Shown here piece by piece: positions 1 to 6,567 of a stretch of DNA of 6,713 bases. The translations under genes were made by a program, and so were the position numbers. Below the pieces are notes generated by a model. It was not told the origin of the DNA. It ran no database searches and saw nothing but the letters and a program-made list of their open reading frames with translations. Each line of letters begins with the position of its first letter. Positions within the stretch are counted from its first letter, which is position 1. Source of the DNA: Gammaproteobacteria bacterium (GTDB taxonomy: Bacteria; Pseudomonadota; Gammaproteobacteria; GCA-001735895); contig JAASSH010000120.1 in NCBI GenBank assembly GCA_021767985.1, positions 1-6,713 of the forward strand, in the 5' to 3' direction.

Positions 1-132
1 AACCGGTTCGGTCAGCGAATCCTGGAAGAACAGCGGGACGATCTGAACCAGGCCGCCGATGGATATCACGAAGATGACCAAAACGATCATCAGGCCAATG
101 TTTCTTTCGACTTTATCGTGTGCTGAAGCCAT
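1..132 (-). CDS. ccoO: cbb3-type cytochrome c oxidase subunit II, N-terminal part (cut by window edge)
   Basis: Reading leftwards from an ATG at 132, 44 codons stay open to the window edge. The peptide begins [15 protein letters not shown] and continues with a single hydrophobic segment (about residues 12-36) ending in [12 protein letters not shown]. This matches the N-terminal membrane anchor typical of CcoO, the membrane-bound mono-haem c subunit that passes electrons to CcoN; the haem-binding CxxCH would lie beyond the edge. The gene follows ccoN after 19 bp, the usual ccoNO order, so the two are surely co-transcribed. A modest ribosome-binding site (AAGAG, 141-145) sits 8 nt before the ATG. 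The identity comes from the anchor sequence and the position; only the length and downstream partners (ccoQ, ccoP) are unseen. Confidence 0.93.
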   Translation of the reverse strand, partial: MASAHDKVERNIGLMIVLVIFVISIGGLVQIVPLFFQDSLTEPV

Positions 133-151
133 AGTGTTTTCTCTTTTTTAC

Positions 152-1573
152 TTAATGGGCGCTTGCCGGTTCGGGAATTTCAACTTCGACGGGTTTGGCG
201 TCGGCGATGGATCGCCACAGGTTGTAAGCCATTACCAGGGCGCCGAGCAGGAAGAAGGCGCCGCCGAGGGTGCGCACGATGTAGTAAGGGTGCATCGCCT
301 GCACCGATTCTACGAAACTGTAAGTCAGCGTGCCGTCGGCGTTGACCGCACGCCACATCAGGCCCTGCATGATGCCCGCAACCCACATCGAGGCGATGTA
401 TAAGACGATACCGATGGTCGAGGTCCAGAAGTGAACCTCGACCAGCTTCAGGCTGTAAAGCTCACGACCGAAGAGACGCGGAATCAGGTAGTACATCGCG
501 CCCATGGAGACCAGGGCAACCCAGCCGAGCGCGCCGGAATGTACGTGGCCGATGGTCCAGTCGGTGTAGTGCGACAACGCGTTAACCGTCTTGATCGACA
601 TCATCGGGCCTTCGAAGGTCGACATGCCGTAGAACGAAATCGATACGATCAGCAGCCGCAGTACCGGATCGGTGCGCAGTTTATGCCAGGCGCCGGACAG
701 GGTCATGATGCCGTTGATCATGCCGCCCCAGGATGGTGCCAGCAGGATCAGCGACATGATCATGCCGAGTGACTGCGCCCAGTCGGGCAGCGCGGTGTAG
801 TGCAGGTGGTGCGGACCGGCCCAGATGTAGGTGAAAACCAGGGCCCAGAAGTGCACTACCGAGAGACGGTAGGAATAAACCGGTCGTCCGGCCTGTTTCG
901 GTACGAAGTAGTACATGATGCCGAGGAAGCCGGCGGTCAGAAAGAAGCCGACCGCGTTATGACCGTACCACCACTGCACCATCGCATCCTGCACCCCGGC
1001 ATAGGCCGAGTAGGATTTCAGGAAGCTCACGGGCAGGGCCGCACTGTTGAACAGGTGCAGTATTGCCACGGTGACGATAAAGGCGCCGAAAAACCAGTTG
1101 GCGACGTAGATATGCGGAATCTTGCGCTTGATGATGGTGGTGAAGAACACCAGCGCGTAGCTGACCCAGACCAGCGTAATCAGAATATCGATCGGCCACT
1201 CCAGCTCGGCGTATTCCTTGCTCGTGGTGATGCCGAGCGGCAGCGTGATCGCTGCCAGCACGATGACCAGTTGCCAGCCCCAGAAGGTAAACGCGGCCAG
1301 TGCCGGAAACGCGAGTCTGGCGTGGCAGGTATGCTGTACCACGTAGTAGGAGCATGCGAACAGCGCGCATCCGCCGAAGGCAAAGATGACCGCATTAGTG
1401 TGCAACGGCCGCAGGCGGCCGAAAGTCAACCACGGGACATCGAAGTTGAGCGCCGGCCAGGCCAGCTGCGCGGCGATCACGACGCCGACCAGCATGCCGA
1501 CAATACCCCAAACGATTGTCATGATCGCAAACTGTCGGACTACTTTGTAGTTGTAGGTTTCATTATTAGTCAT
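152..1573 (-). CDS. ccoN: cbb3-type cytochrome c oxidase subunit I (catalytic)
   Basis: This 473-residue polytopic membrane protein is the catalytic subunit of the high-affinity cbb3 oxidase, which reduces oxygen to water and pumps protons in the inner membrane. All metal ligands are visible. His58 (in LHTNAVIF) and His345 would bind the low-spin haem b, and His343 (IGHVHSG) the haem b3. His205 (WWYGHNAV), His255 and His256 (AGPHHLHY) would bind CuB. Tyr249 is the tyrosine that cross-links to the first CuB histidine. Every one of these lies at a constant offset of two from the Pseudomonas stutzeri numbering as I remember it. Glu321 in FEGPMM is the conserved acidic residue near the active site. 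The length is normal, and the start [18 protein letters not shown] matches family N-termini. It is supported by a GAGGAA ribosome-binding site 7 nt upstream. ccoO follows after 19 bp, and a Yip1-family gene lies 60 bp upstream on the same strand. Confidence 0.98.
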   Translation of the reverse strand: MTNNETYNYKVVRQFAIMTIVWGIVGMLVGVVIAAQLAWPALNFDVPWLTFGRLRPLHTNAVIFAFGGCALFACSYYVVQHTCHARLAFPALAAFTFWGWQLVIVLAAITLPLGITTSKEYAELEWPIDILITLVWVSYALVFFTTIIKRKIPHIYVANWFFGAFIVTVAILHLFNSAALPVSFLKSYSAYAGVQDAMVQWWYGHNAVGFFLTAGFLGIMYYFVPKQAGRPVYSYRLSVVHFWALVFTYIWAGPHHLHYTALPDWAQSLGMIMSLILLAPSWGGMINGIMTLSGAWHKLRTDPVLRLLIVSISFYGMSTFEGPMMSIKTVNALSHYTDWTIGHVHSGALGWVALVSMGAMYYLIPRLFGRELYSLKLVEVHFWTSTIGIVLYIASMWVAGIMQGLMWRAVNADGTLTYSFVESVQAMHPYYIVRTLGGAFFLLGALVMAYNLWRSIADAKPVEVEIPEPASAH

Positions 1574-1580
1574 CTAGTGC

Positions 1581-1586
1581 TTCCTC
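1581..1586 (-). promoter_or_regulatory. ribosome-binding site of ccoN
   Basis: On the minus strand GAGGAA lies 7 nt before the ATG at 1573. It is the best Shine-Dalgarno match among the genes of the window and fixes the ccoN start. It is only 5 bp from the FNR-like box at 1592-1605. Confidence 0.75.
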
Positions 1587-1591
1587 GATGT

Positions 1592-1605
1592 CTGATGCGC
1601 ATCAA
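1592..1605. promoter_or_regulatory. FNR/Anr-type box next to the ccoN start (one mismatch)
   Basis: The plus strand reads CTGATGCGCATCAA, which is TTGAT-N4-ATCAA with one mismatch. Its edge is only 18 bp from the ccoN ATG. If it activated ccoN at the usual -41.5 position, transcription would start near 1557, inside the ccoN coding sequence, which cannot give the full protein. It may therefore act as a repressor or roadblock site on a promoter or on read-through from the Yip1-family gene. TTTGAT at 1606-1601 could be a -10 element overlapped by the box, although that match is weak. The box sequence is seen directly; its role is inference. Confidence 0.55.
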
Positions 1606-1633
1606 ACGGGTGAATCTTCTGATAAAAAAACGA

Positions 1634-2236
1634 TTAGCTGGTAAAAACGGGCTGCAGGCCCATGCCCCAAAGCAGTGCGGTCATGGCCAGCAGCGAGACC
1701 AGCGCGACCAGCCCGACCGCGAGTATCGCGGAGGAATAGAGAAACCCGCGCTCCGCCGGTATCTCCATCATGATCGGTAATCCCGAGTACAGCAGGTAAA
1801 CGGTATAGGCCAGCACCGGCAAGCCCATCAGCATGTTGAGCCATAGCACCGGGTAGACCTGCATGATGCCTATCAGGAACAGCGGCATCGCGGTATAGGC
1901 GGCCAGCGCGATACACAGCGGCAGCGGTTTCTCCACTTCGTATGCCTTGCCCAGCAGGTGGATCACCCAGCCGATGCTGAAGACGCCGATGATCAGCGCC
2001 AGGTAGTAGATGATCGCGATCGAAATCGCGGATTCGCCGGTGATGCGGATCGGATCGCCGACTCCGATACGCCAGCCCACCTGCGTGGTGCCGATATAGC
2101 CCGAAATCGCGGGAATCGCCGCCAGGATAAAAACAAATCCGACACCACTTCGATCGCTGGATTTTTGTTGTTCGCGTATTCTTTCCCACTCGTTCGTGGG
2201 ATTGCTGAAAAGCCCGATGATGTGCTGTATAAACAT
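1634..2236 (-). CDS. Yip1-family (DUF1282-like) integral membrane protein
   Basis: A 200-residue protein with about five hydrophobic helices (roughly residues 31-50, 71-95, 106-126, 130-153 and 165-190). A short cytoplasmic N-terminus carries the NPTNEWERIREQ motif (12-23), in which a proline and a following Trp come before the first helix, as is typical of bacterial Yip1/DUF1282 proteins. The molecular function of bacterial members is not known to me. It lies 60 bp upstream of ccoN on the same strand. It has a good FNR-type promoter (box 2294-2307, -10 at 2267-2272), so it may be the first gene of an oxygen-regulated Yip1-ccoN-ccoO unit; a weak hairpin at its 3' end could reduce read-through. 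The start at 2236 has no clear Shine-Dalgarno sequence. The family call rests on helix pattern and N-terminal motif; a role linked to oxidase assembly is only suggested by position. Confidence 0.82.
   Translation of the reverse strand: MFIQHIIGLFSNPTNEWERIREQQKSSDRSGVGFVFILAAIPAISGYIGTTQVGWRIGVGDPIRITGESAISIAIIYYLALIIGVFSIGWVIHLLGKAYEVEKPLPLCIALAAYTAMPLFLIGIMQVYPVLWLNMLMGLPVLAYTVYLLYSGLPIMMEIPAERGFLYSSAILAVGLVALVSLLAMTALLWGMGLQPVFTS
1643..1663 (-). terminator. weak terminator-like hairpin in the 3' end of the Yip1-family gene
   Basis: On the minus strand GGGC-CTGCA-GCCC can extend by a T-G and an A-T pair to six pairs and is followed by a short T run (1643-1647). A second T run lies at 1624-1630. 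The hairpin is inside the last codons of the Yip1-family gene. It could attenuate transcription into ccoN, but the stem is short and the T run is broken, so this may be chance. Confidence 0.25.
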
Positions 2237-2266
2237 GGCAGATTATCTTGTTATTTGTTAGCGTGG

Positions 2267-2272
2267 ATTATT
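2267..2272 (-). promoter_or_regulatory. -10 element for the Yip1-family gene (and perhaps ccoNO)
   Basis: On the minus strand AATAAT matches TATAAT at five of six positions. It predicts a start near 2259-2260, which puts the centre of the FNR box (2300.5) at about -41, the standard class II activator position. The resulting leader before the ATG at 2236 would be about 23 nt. Confidence 0.6.
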
Positions 2273-2293
2273 GCCGAGGCGACCGGACGGGTA

Positions 2294-2307
2294 TTGATTC
2301 AGATCAA
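2294..2307. promoter_or_regulatory. perfect FNR/Anr box in the divergent Yip1/ccoI region
   Basis: The sequence TTGATTCAGATCAA matches TTGAT-N4-ATCAA with no mismatch. It lies in the divergent region between the Yip1-family gene (start 2236) and ccoI (start 2386 or 2410). Leftwards it fits a class II promoter with a 5/6 -10 box. Rightwards, -41.5 spacing predicts a start near 2342 with a poor -10 (CATTGT, 2329-2334, 3/6), giving a 44- to 68-nt leader for ccoI. One box could serve both directions; the leftward promoter looks stronger. Confidence 0.82.
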
Positions 2308-2409
2308 GGGATTAATAATTTGAAATTGCATTGTTTGCAGTTTCATTCTTAATTACCCACGTCTTCTGCGCCGCGGGCATTCTACTTGGTATCAGCGATT
2401 ACTAAAAGC

Positions 2410-4884
2410 ATGAGCTTCGATAACACCGGCGAACCGGGTGCGGCCGCAACATTGGGTGCGGCCGGTGCCTGCTTTCATTGCGGTTTGCCGGTTACTGCCG
2501 GGCTGGATATAAGGGTACACATCGACGGTCAGGACCGTGACATGTGCTGCCATGGCTGCCAGGCCGTGGCCGAGGCGATCATCGCCGCCGGCCATGAGAA
2601 TTTTTACCGGGTCAGGACCGAGCCTTCGCCGAGTGGCCAGGACCTGGTGCCGGATTTTCTGCGCGAGGCGGAAGTCTACGATGTGCCCGAGATTCAAAGC
2701 CAGTTCGTCCATGTCGCCGCTGAAAATACGCGCGAGGCCAGCCTGATCCTGGAAGGCATTACCTGTGCTGCCTGCGTCTGGCTCAACGAACAGTATATTG
2801 CCGGTTTGCCCGGGGTAAAAAGCGTGAGCGTCAACTATGCCACCCAGCGCGCACTGGTGCGCTGGGACGATTCCCGCATCAAGCTCAGCGAAATCCTGCA
2901 GGCGATACAGAAAATCGGCTACCGGGCTCTGCCCTATAACCCTGACCAGCAGCAGGCGCTGCATCGACGTCAGCGTCGCCAGCAGCAGCGTCGCCTGGCG
3001 GTGGCGGGCCTGTTCGGTATGCAGGTCATGATGCTGTCGATCAGTCTTTATGCCGGCGCCTGGTCAGGCATGGAGCGCGATTTCGAACAGTTTTTCCGCT
3101 GGCTGAGCCTGGGATTGACGCTGCCGGTGCTGCTTTACTCGGCGCCCCCGTTTTTTGGTGCCGCGTGGCGCGATCTGAAACGCCTGCGGGTGGCGATGGA
3201 CCTGCCGGTGTCGCTCGCGATCGCGATCGCTTTTGCCAGCAGCAGCCTGGCGACTTTCAAAGGCCAGGGCGAAATCTATTTCGACTCGGTTGTGATGTTC
3301 ATATTTTTTCTGTCGGCGAGCCGCTATTTCGAGAGCATGGCACGCCAGCGCTGCGCCGCGTCGGTCGAGAAGCTGGTGCAATCCATGCCGCTGATGACGA
3401 CTCGCCTCGAGTCCGCAAGCGATGCCGGGGAGGCGGTAGCGGCGGCGACGCTCGCGATTGGCGACCGGGTGCTGGTCCGCCCCGGTGAGACGGTACCGGC
3501 GGACGGCGAGATCCTGAGCGGCGAGTCCGCGATCGACGAATCGCTGTTAAGCGGTGAAAGCATTCCACTGGCGCGCGGCCCCGGCGAGCGCCTGCTCGGC
3601 GGCAGTATCAACGTCACCAACCCACTGCAAATGCGTGTCAGCGCGGTTGGAGCCGACACGGTGATGGCGGAGATTCAGCGCACCATGGAGCGTGCACAGG
3701 CCGACAAACCGCCGTTGGCGCGCCTGGCGGATCGCGTGGCGGCGCATTTCATCGCAATCGTCTTGCTGATTGTCGCCAGCGTCGCGCTGTTCTGGTGGTG
3801 GCAGGACCCCGCGCGCTGGTTCGAAATCGCACTCTCGGTGTTGATCGTGAGCTGTCCCTGCGCGCTGTCGCTGGCCACGCCGACCGCCATTAGCGCTACC
3901 CTCGGCCGCATGCAGTCCGCCGGCCTGCTGGTCAGGCAGGCCGCGGCGCTCGAGAGGCTGAATCACGTGACCCATGTCGTCTTCGACAAGACCGGTACGC
4001 TGACACGGGGTAAACCGGAACTGGAACGCATCATTTGCGACCCGGAGTTCGACCAGGACCACTGCCTCGAACTCGCCGCCGGCCTGGAGCGGCATTCCGA
4101 GCATCCGCTGGCGCGAGCGCTGCTGCGAGAGGCCGGTGCTGCCGGCAGCGATAAAGTCTCGCGTATCGTCAACGTCGCCGGCGGCGGAATATCCGCGAAC
4201 ATCGACGGCGATGAATACTTCATCGGCAGCGTGGATTTCATCGCCGGGCACACCGACGCGACGCTTCCCCGGGACTGGCTGGACGCAATCGCCAACGACG
4301 CCGTGACCGCGGTGCTGCTGGCGCGCGCCGAGCGCGTGATGGCGATGTTCACATTTGCCGACGGGTTACGCGAAGATGCTCCCGCGCTGATCGAATCTTT
4401 GCAGCGTATGGGCAAGTCGATCATCCTGATGACGGGCGATCGCGAGGCCAGCGCTGCCCGGGTGGCGGAAGCCACGGGGATCGACGATTGCCGCGCGCAG
4501 ATGTCGCCACTGGCCAAGATGGAGGCGGTGCAGGCGTTGCAGCACGAGGGTGCCCGCGTATTGATGGTCGGGGACGGTATCAATGATGCCCCGGTGTTGT
4601 CTCGTGCCGACGTTTCTATCGCGATGGGCGGCGCCAGTTCGCTCGCCAAGACGAGCGCTGATATCGTGCTGATCGGCAACCAGCTGCAAACGGTGTCCGA
4701 GGCGATCATGGTAGCGGGCCGCACCCAGAGCATAATACGCCAGAACATGGCCTGGGCTTTACTGTATAATTTTGGCGCGATCCCGGCCGCGGCAGTCGGC
4801 CTGGTGGCGCCCTGGCTTGCCGCCATCGGGATGTCGGTCAGTTCGCTGATCGTCGTATTGAACGCGATGAGACTATTACGCTAG
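2410..4884 (+). CDS. ccoI: copper-transporting P1B-type ATPase of cbb3 oxidase assembly
   Basis: CcoI (also FixI/CtpA/CopA2-like) is an inner-membrane P-type ATPase that moves copper needed for the CuB site of cbb3 oxidase. Counted from the ATG at 2410 (824 residues), an N-terminal metal-binding domain carries CFHC (Cys21, Cys24) and MCCHGC (Cys46, Cys47, Cys50). An HMA domain follows with GITCAAC (Cys119, Cys122). The transmembrane ion motif SCPCALS holds Cys482-Pro-Cys484. The catalytic parts are LSGES (actuator), DKTGTLT with phosphorylated Asp526, HSEHPLA with the nucleotide-binding His-Pro (565-566), TGDR, and GDGINDAP (721-728). All key residues are intact and the length is normal. An in-frame TTG at 2386 would add eight residues; neither start has a convincing Shine-Dalgarno sequence, so the ATG is preferred but uncertain. 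ccoS overlaps its stop by one base. The gene is divergent from ccoNO, not downstream of it as in the classical ccoGHIS order. Confidence 0.96.
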   Translation: MSFDNTGEPGAAATLGAAGACFHCGLPVTAGLDIRVHIDGQDRDMCCHGCQAVAEAIIAAGHENFYRVRTEPSPSGQDLVPDFLREAEVYDVPEIQSQFVHVAAENTREASLILEGITCAACVWLNEQYIAGLPGVKSVSVNYATQRALVRWDDSRIKLSEILQAIQKIGYRALPYNPDQQQALHRRQRRQQQRRLAVAGLFGMQVMMLSISLYAGAWSGMERDFEQFFRWLSLGLTLPVLLYSAPPFFGAAWRDLKRLRVAMDLPVSLAIAIAFASSSLATFKGQGEIYFDSVVMFIFFLSASRYFESMARQRCAASVEKLVQSMPLMTTRLESASDAGEAVAAATLAIGDRVLVRPGETVPADGEILSGESAIDESLLSGESIPLARGPGERLLGGSINVTNPLQMRVSAVGADTVMAEIQRTMERAQADKPPLARLADRVAAHFIAIVLLIVASVALFWWWQDPARWFEIALSVLIVSCPCALSLATPTAISATLGRMQSAGLLVRQAAALERLNHVTHVVFDKTGTLTRGKPELERIICDPEFDQDHCLELAAGLERHSEHPLARALLREAGAAGSDKVSRIVNVAGGGISANIDGDEYFIGSVDFIAGHTDATLPRDWLDAIANDAVTAVLLARAERVMAMFTFADGLREDAPALIESLQRMGKSIILMTGDREASAARVAEATGIDDCRAQMSPLAKMEAVQALQHEGARVLMVGDGINDAPVLSRADVSIAMGGASSLAKTSADIVLIGNQLQTVSEAIMVAGRTQSIIRQNMAWALLYNFGAIPAAAVGLVAPWLAAIGMSVSSLIVVLNAMRLLR

Positions 4885-5069
4885 TGGAAATAATTTACCT
4901 GTTGATACCGATTTCTTTGATCCTGCTCGCCGGGATCGTGTGGGTATTACTGTGGGCAGTGCGCGACGGACAGTACGACGACCTCGAGGGGCCGGCGCAC
5001 CGGATCCTGATGGACGAGGATAAAATTGTCGACGGGCAAAAAAATAGCCGGCGGGGAGATGCCGGCTAA
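4884..5069 (+). CDS. ccoS: cbb3-type cytochrome oxidase assembly protein CcoS
   Basis: A 61-residue protein with one N-terminal transmembrane helix (about residues 4-26) followed by the family signature DGQYDDLEGPAHRIL (28-42) and an acidic MDED. CcoS is required for a functional cbb3 oxidase; in other bacteria its loss yields oxidase lacking haem b and CuB cofactors. The start is GTG at 4884, sharing its first base with the ccoI stop (TAGTG), so translation is probably coupled to ccoI. The last eight codons (NSRRGDAG) coincide with an inverted repeat that forms a terminator on the opposite strand (5038-5068), so the C-terminal tail is probably shaped by that element and not by protein function. 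No plus-strand terminator with a T run was found after the gene. Confidence 0.93.
   Translation: MEIIYLLIPISLILLAGIVWVLLWAVRDGQYDDLEGPAHRILMDEDKIVDGQKNSRRGDAG
5038..5068 (-). terminator. strong intrinsic terminator for minus-strand transcripts, inside the ccoS 3' end
   Basis: On the minus strand a perfect 8-bp stem TAGCCGGC / GCCGGCTA (5068-5061 with 5052-5045), with loop ATCTCCCC, is followed directly by seven T (5044-5038). On the plus strand the same hairpin is followed by AATACTCT, so it is one-directional. It would stop the proposed small RNA and any read-through from hemN, whose stop lies 117 bp upstream. Confidence 0.85.
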
Positions 5070-5101
5070 ATACTCTGTTGTGTATTAAGAGTAGGAGTCA
5101 G
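5038..5101 (-). ncRNA. candidate FNR-activated small RNA, about 64 nt
   Basis: A minus-strand transcript is predicted from about 5101 to the T run ending at 5038. Its promoter has a perfect FNR box centred at -41.5 and a 5/6 -10 element; its end is a strong intrinsic terminator. Two hairpins are visible. The first has a 6-bp stem TACTCT/AGAGTA (5093-5088 with 5076-5071) and an 11-nt loop; the second is the 8-bp terminator stem. Unpaired C-rich stretches, ACTCCT near the 5' end and CTCCCC in the terminator loop, could pair with Shine-Dalgarno sequences, as in known base-pairing RNAs. No start codon with a usable frame is apparent. FnrS of E. coli is a functional precedent (FNR-activated, represses aerobic genes), but no sequence relation is claimed. 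It could also be released from the hemN 3' untranslated region. The RNA itself is an inference from promoter and terminator geometry. Confidence 0.6.
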
Positions 5102-5107
5102 GAACAG

Positions 5108-5113
5108 ATTCTA
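5108..5113 (-). promoter_or_regulatory. -10 element of the candidate small RNA
   Basis: The minus strand reads TAGAAT, five of six matches to TATAAT. A 6-nt spacer places the start at 5101, exactly 41.5 bp from the centre of the FNR box at 5136-5149. Confidence 0.6.
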
Positions 5114-5135
5114 GTGATATCCCCGGATCCTGTAA

Positions 5136-5149
5136 TTGATACAGATCAA
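5136..5149. promoter_or_regulatory. perfect FNR/Anr box between convergent ccoS and hemN
   Basis: TTGATACAGATCAA is a perfect TTGAT-N4-ATCAA palindrome. It lies between the 3' ends of ccoS and hemN, where no protein-gene promoter is expected. Leftwards it pairs with TAGAAT at 5113-5108 in class II geometry. Rightwards, the expected -10 position near 5171-5176 holds no good match. Confidence 0.8.
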
Positions 5150-5184
5150 GTAAAATACTCGCTCGCTTAGACAGATCTGGAAAA

Positions 5185-6567
5185 TTAACCGGCAACTGTT
5201 TCCGGCCGCTGGTAGGCATCGAAAACCGAGCAGATATTGTGCACCAGCACGCGGCCGGGCTCGAGCACTCTGATTGCGTTATCGGCGATCTCGACCAGCC
5301 CTTCTTCCGCCATCATCCGAAGCTGATCCATTTCGTTGGCGAAATACTCGTCAAAGTCGATGTTCCAGCTCTTCGAACTTTGCCTGGTATCGATTCGAAA
5401 CTGGCACGAGAGCCGCTGAATGATTTCTCGGCGCAGCAAATCGTCGTCGCTACTCTGGTGCCCTCGCATCACCGGCAGTCGCTGCTGATCGAGACTTTCG
5501 TGATAGTCATCGAGGCTGATCGAGTTCTGGCTGTAATTCTCGTGTACGTGGCTGATGGCCGACACGCCGAAGCCGATCGAGTCGCATTGCTCATGCGCGG
5601 TATAACCCCGGAAATTACGGCGCAACCGGCCGCGTCGCTGCGCCACGGTCAGTTCGTCCGCCGGCCTGGCGAAGTAATCCATGCCGATATGGTCATAGCC
5701 CGCGGCGCACAGCTGCTCGGTCGCATTCTGCAGGATTGCCAGCTTCTCTGATGAATCGGGCAGGTCCTTTGCCTTGATGCGTCGCTGCGTAGGAAACCGG
5801 TTTGGCAGGTGCGTATAGTGGTACAGCGCGATACGGTCTGGCTCGAGTTCGATAATGGTGTTCAGCGTCGTGGTAAAGCTTGCCACGGTCTGGTGCGGCA
5901 AACCGTACATCAGGTCGATGTTGATCGAGCGAAAACCAGAGCGTCGCGCGTCGCCGATCACCGTTTCTATCGACTTCAGGCTCTGGATACGGTTGATCGA
6001 TTTTTGTACTTTTGCATTCAGTTCCTGGACCCCGACACTAATGCGATTGAAACCCAGGTTGCGCAGATACGCGGCGCCGCCAGGTTCCATTACCCGCGGA
6101 TCTATTTCGATAGAGTAATCACCTTCGCCGCCGCGGCTCAACTTGAAATGCCGCGCTATTTTATTCATCAACTGCTGCGACTGCTGCTGCGTCAGGAAAC
6201 CCGGCGTTCCGCCACCCCAGTGCAGCTGGCGTACTTCGCGATCCTGGTCGAATAGCCGCGACTGGATCTCGATTTCTCTATGCATGGCCTGCAGGTAGGG
6301 CTCTGCTTCTTGCTTGTGCTGGCTGATCACCTTGTTACAGGCACAGAAATAACAGATCGAGCTGCAAAACGGGATATGTAAATAAAGCGACAGGGGCCTG
6401 GGGATCAATTCCTCGTTACTGGACCTGGCCCATTCACGGAAATGAGATTCTGTAATCTCCTCGTGGAACTCGGTCGCGGGAGGGTAGGAGCTATAGCGCG
6501 GCCCCTGATGATCGTATCGATTGATCAGGTCTTCCTGAAAAAGAAGTGGCTTCGGCATTACAGGCAT
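5185..6567 (-). CDS. hemN: oxygen-independent coproporphyrinogen III dehydrogenase (radical SAM)
   Basis: HemN converts coproporphyrinogen III to protoporphyrinogen IX in the cytoplasm without oxygen, using a 4Fe-4S cluster and S-adenosylmethionine. The 460-residue length is normal. RYSSYPPATEF (24-34) is the family N-terminal signature. IPFCSSICYFCACNK (65-79) holds the cluster cysteines Cys68, Cys72 and Cys75, plus Cys77, which is also conserved in E. coli HemN and separates true HemN from HemW-like relatives. Further motifs are GGGTP (118-122), IEIDPR (153-158), SVGVQ (177-181), NIDLMYGLP (216-224), HIGMDYFARP (293-302), NFRGYT (318-323) and GFGVSAIS (332-339). Arg320 stands where I recall Gln in E. 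coli. The C-terminal domain is complete. ATG at 6567 and ATG at 6558 are both possible starts; neither has a Shine-Dalgarno sequence. An FNR-like box (6615-6628) at about -41.5 from a predicted start near 6580 indicates induction at low oxygen. Confidence 0.96.
   Translation of the reverse strand: MPVMPKPLLFQEDLINRYDHQGPRYSSYPPATEFHEEITESHFREWARSSNEELIPRPLSLYLHIPFCSSICYFCACNKVISQHKQEAEPYLQAMHREIEIQSRLFDQDREVRQLHWGGGTPGFLTQQQSQQLMNKIARHFKLSRGGEGDYSIEIDPRVMEPGGAAYLRNLGFNRISVGVQELNAKVQKSINRIQSLKSIETVIGDARRSGFRSINIDLMYGLPHQTVASFTTTLNTIIELEPDRIALYHYTHLPNRFPTQRRIKAKDLPDSSEKLAILQNATEQLCAAGYDHIGMDYFARPADELTVAQRRGRLRRNFRGYTAHEQCDSIGFGVSAISHVHENYSQNSISLDDYHESLDQQRLPVMRGHQSSDDDLLRREIIQRLSCQFRIDTRQSSKSWNIDFDEYFANEMDQLRMMAEEGLVEIADNAIRVLEPGRVLVHNICSVFDAYQRPETVAG

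Noticed and set aside
800..1780. Long plus-strand open frame (326 codons) opposite ccoN and the Yip1-family gene
   Set aside because: It is antisense to ccoN, whose ligands are all intact, and its product is low in hydrophobic structure and resembles no family; it is a coding shadow.
1602..2189. Alternative minus-strand frame overlapping the Yip1-family gene
   Set aside because: Its product is rich in Arg, Gly and His with no coherent helices, while the other frame gives a clean five-helix membrane protein.
3213..3235. Overlapping GCGATCGC motifs, like the HIP1 repeat of cyanobacteria
   Set aside because: They encode a membrane-helix stretch of alternating Ala and Ile in ccoI, and two overlapping copies are easily explained by codon use.
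3547..4826. Long minus-strand open frames opposite ccoI
   Set aside because: They are shadows of the GC-rich ccoI coding sequence; all P-type ATPase motifs lie in the plus-strand frame.
5045..5093. Bidirectional terminator serving ccoIS as well
   Set aside because: On the plus strand neither hairpin (5045-5068 or 5071-5093) is followed by a T run.
5150..5184. Rightward promoter from the 5136-5149 box, antisense into hemN
   Set aside because: The position expected for a -10 holds at best 2-3 matches of six; TAAAAT at 5151-5156 is too close to the box for class II activation. The leftward promoter is much better.
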